This document shows, one piece after another, positions 63,801 to 64,000 of a stretch of 64,000 nt of DNA. The DNA lies in NCBI RefSeq assembly GCF_001039355.2, contig NW_019773992.1, positions 260,482-324,481 on the forward strand, read 5' to 3'. The position numbers were made by a program, and so were the translations under genes. This DNA is from Lingula anatina (taxonomy: Eukaryota > Brachiopoda > Lingulata > Lingulida > Lingulidae). The number at the start of each line of letters is the position of its first letter. The first letter of the stretch is position 1. Below the pieces are notes generated by a model. It made no database searches. It was not told the DNA's origin and saw only the letters and a program-made list of their open reading frames with translations.

Positions 63801-64000
63801 TTACCTATAGGTTAAGGTAATTAGTTCTGGTCTCACCTTTGACTAAGTATGATTAAACCCAGTTCAAAGCCCTATAATCCCCTGCACTACTATGTGTGTG
63901 CTTTGTTGAACTGGCCAGAGGTTAATTGGATTGGAAAGTAATGAGCGTAATGATAATCCCAGGTTTCTGGACAATGAGAACAAGATAGAGAACTATCGTG
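60871..64000. other. Non-coding stretch at the window end
   Basis: If the exon at 60829 is a first exon, its leader and promoter are here; otherwise this is PHLDB intron leading to exons beyond the window. A small (TA)n tract is at 62859-62873. I saw no exon, RNA gene or recognised repeat family. Confidence 0.45.

Overview
The window is nuclear DNA of an animal. It is AT-rich, its genes are split by GT-AG introns, and it carries many microsatellites, short palindromic and terminal-inverted-repeat elements, a nuclear tRNA-Ser cluster and three assembly gaps (two runs of N at 9585-9936 and 29060-29221, and a single N at 20024). The protein families (a multi-exon cytosolic aspartyl-tRNA synthetase, an LL5/PHLDB protein, a single-exon beta-1,3-glycosyltransferase and a zinc-finger protein with a NuRD-type N-terminus) fit a bilaterian. 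The repeat style suggests a marine invertebrate such as a mollusc, another lophotrochozoan or a lancelet, but the sequence alone does not settle the species.

Layout. Positions 1-4200 are repeats and non-coding DNA. A complete intronless glycosyltransferase-31 gene (beta-1,3-galactosyltransferase-like) lies at 4251-5438 on the + strand. From 9205 to 20712 on the - strand is a complete 15-exon DARS1 gene (535 aa). I rebuilt every exon from splice sites, and all phases agree. Head to head with it, 229 bp away, a 9-exon C2H2 zinc-finger gene (20942-28738, +, 1453 aa) opens with [13 protein letters not shown], the NuRD/RBBP4-recruiting motif known from SALL, BCL11 and FOG proteins. A complete 7-exon class I SAM-methyltransferase lies at 30939-34965 on the - strand; one of its splice donors reads GA instead of GT. 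Three near-identical tRNA-Ser(AGA) genes follow at 36586-37777. The rest (about 39.4 kb to beyond 61 kb, - strand) is the 3' half of a PHLDB/LL5 gene: coiled-coil exons, an 11-kb intron holding an optional 84-codon exon, and a final PH-domain exon. A degenerate tRNA-Ser-like copy sits in that big intron.

The genes do not form a functional pathway. DARS1 and the zinc-finger gene probably share a bidirectional promoter. The other genes look like independent neighbours.

The most distinctive non-genic content is a set of small non-autonomous elements, each present in two or more related copies here: a foldback family ending in GGGAATG-type sequence (six copies or fragments), a 167-bp CAGGGGCGGAT element (three copies), a 155-bp CAGTGT element (two copies, one with a perfect 8-bp target duplication), a 165-bp CAGGCC element (one intact copy, two decayed relatives) and a TTAA-flanked foldback beside the first gap. 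Several sit within tens of bases of exons.
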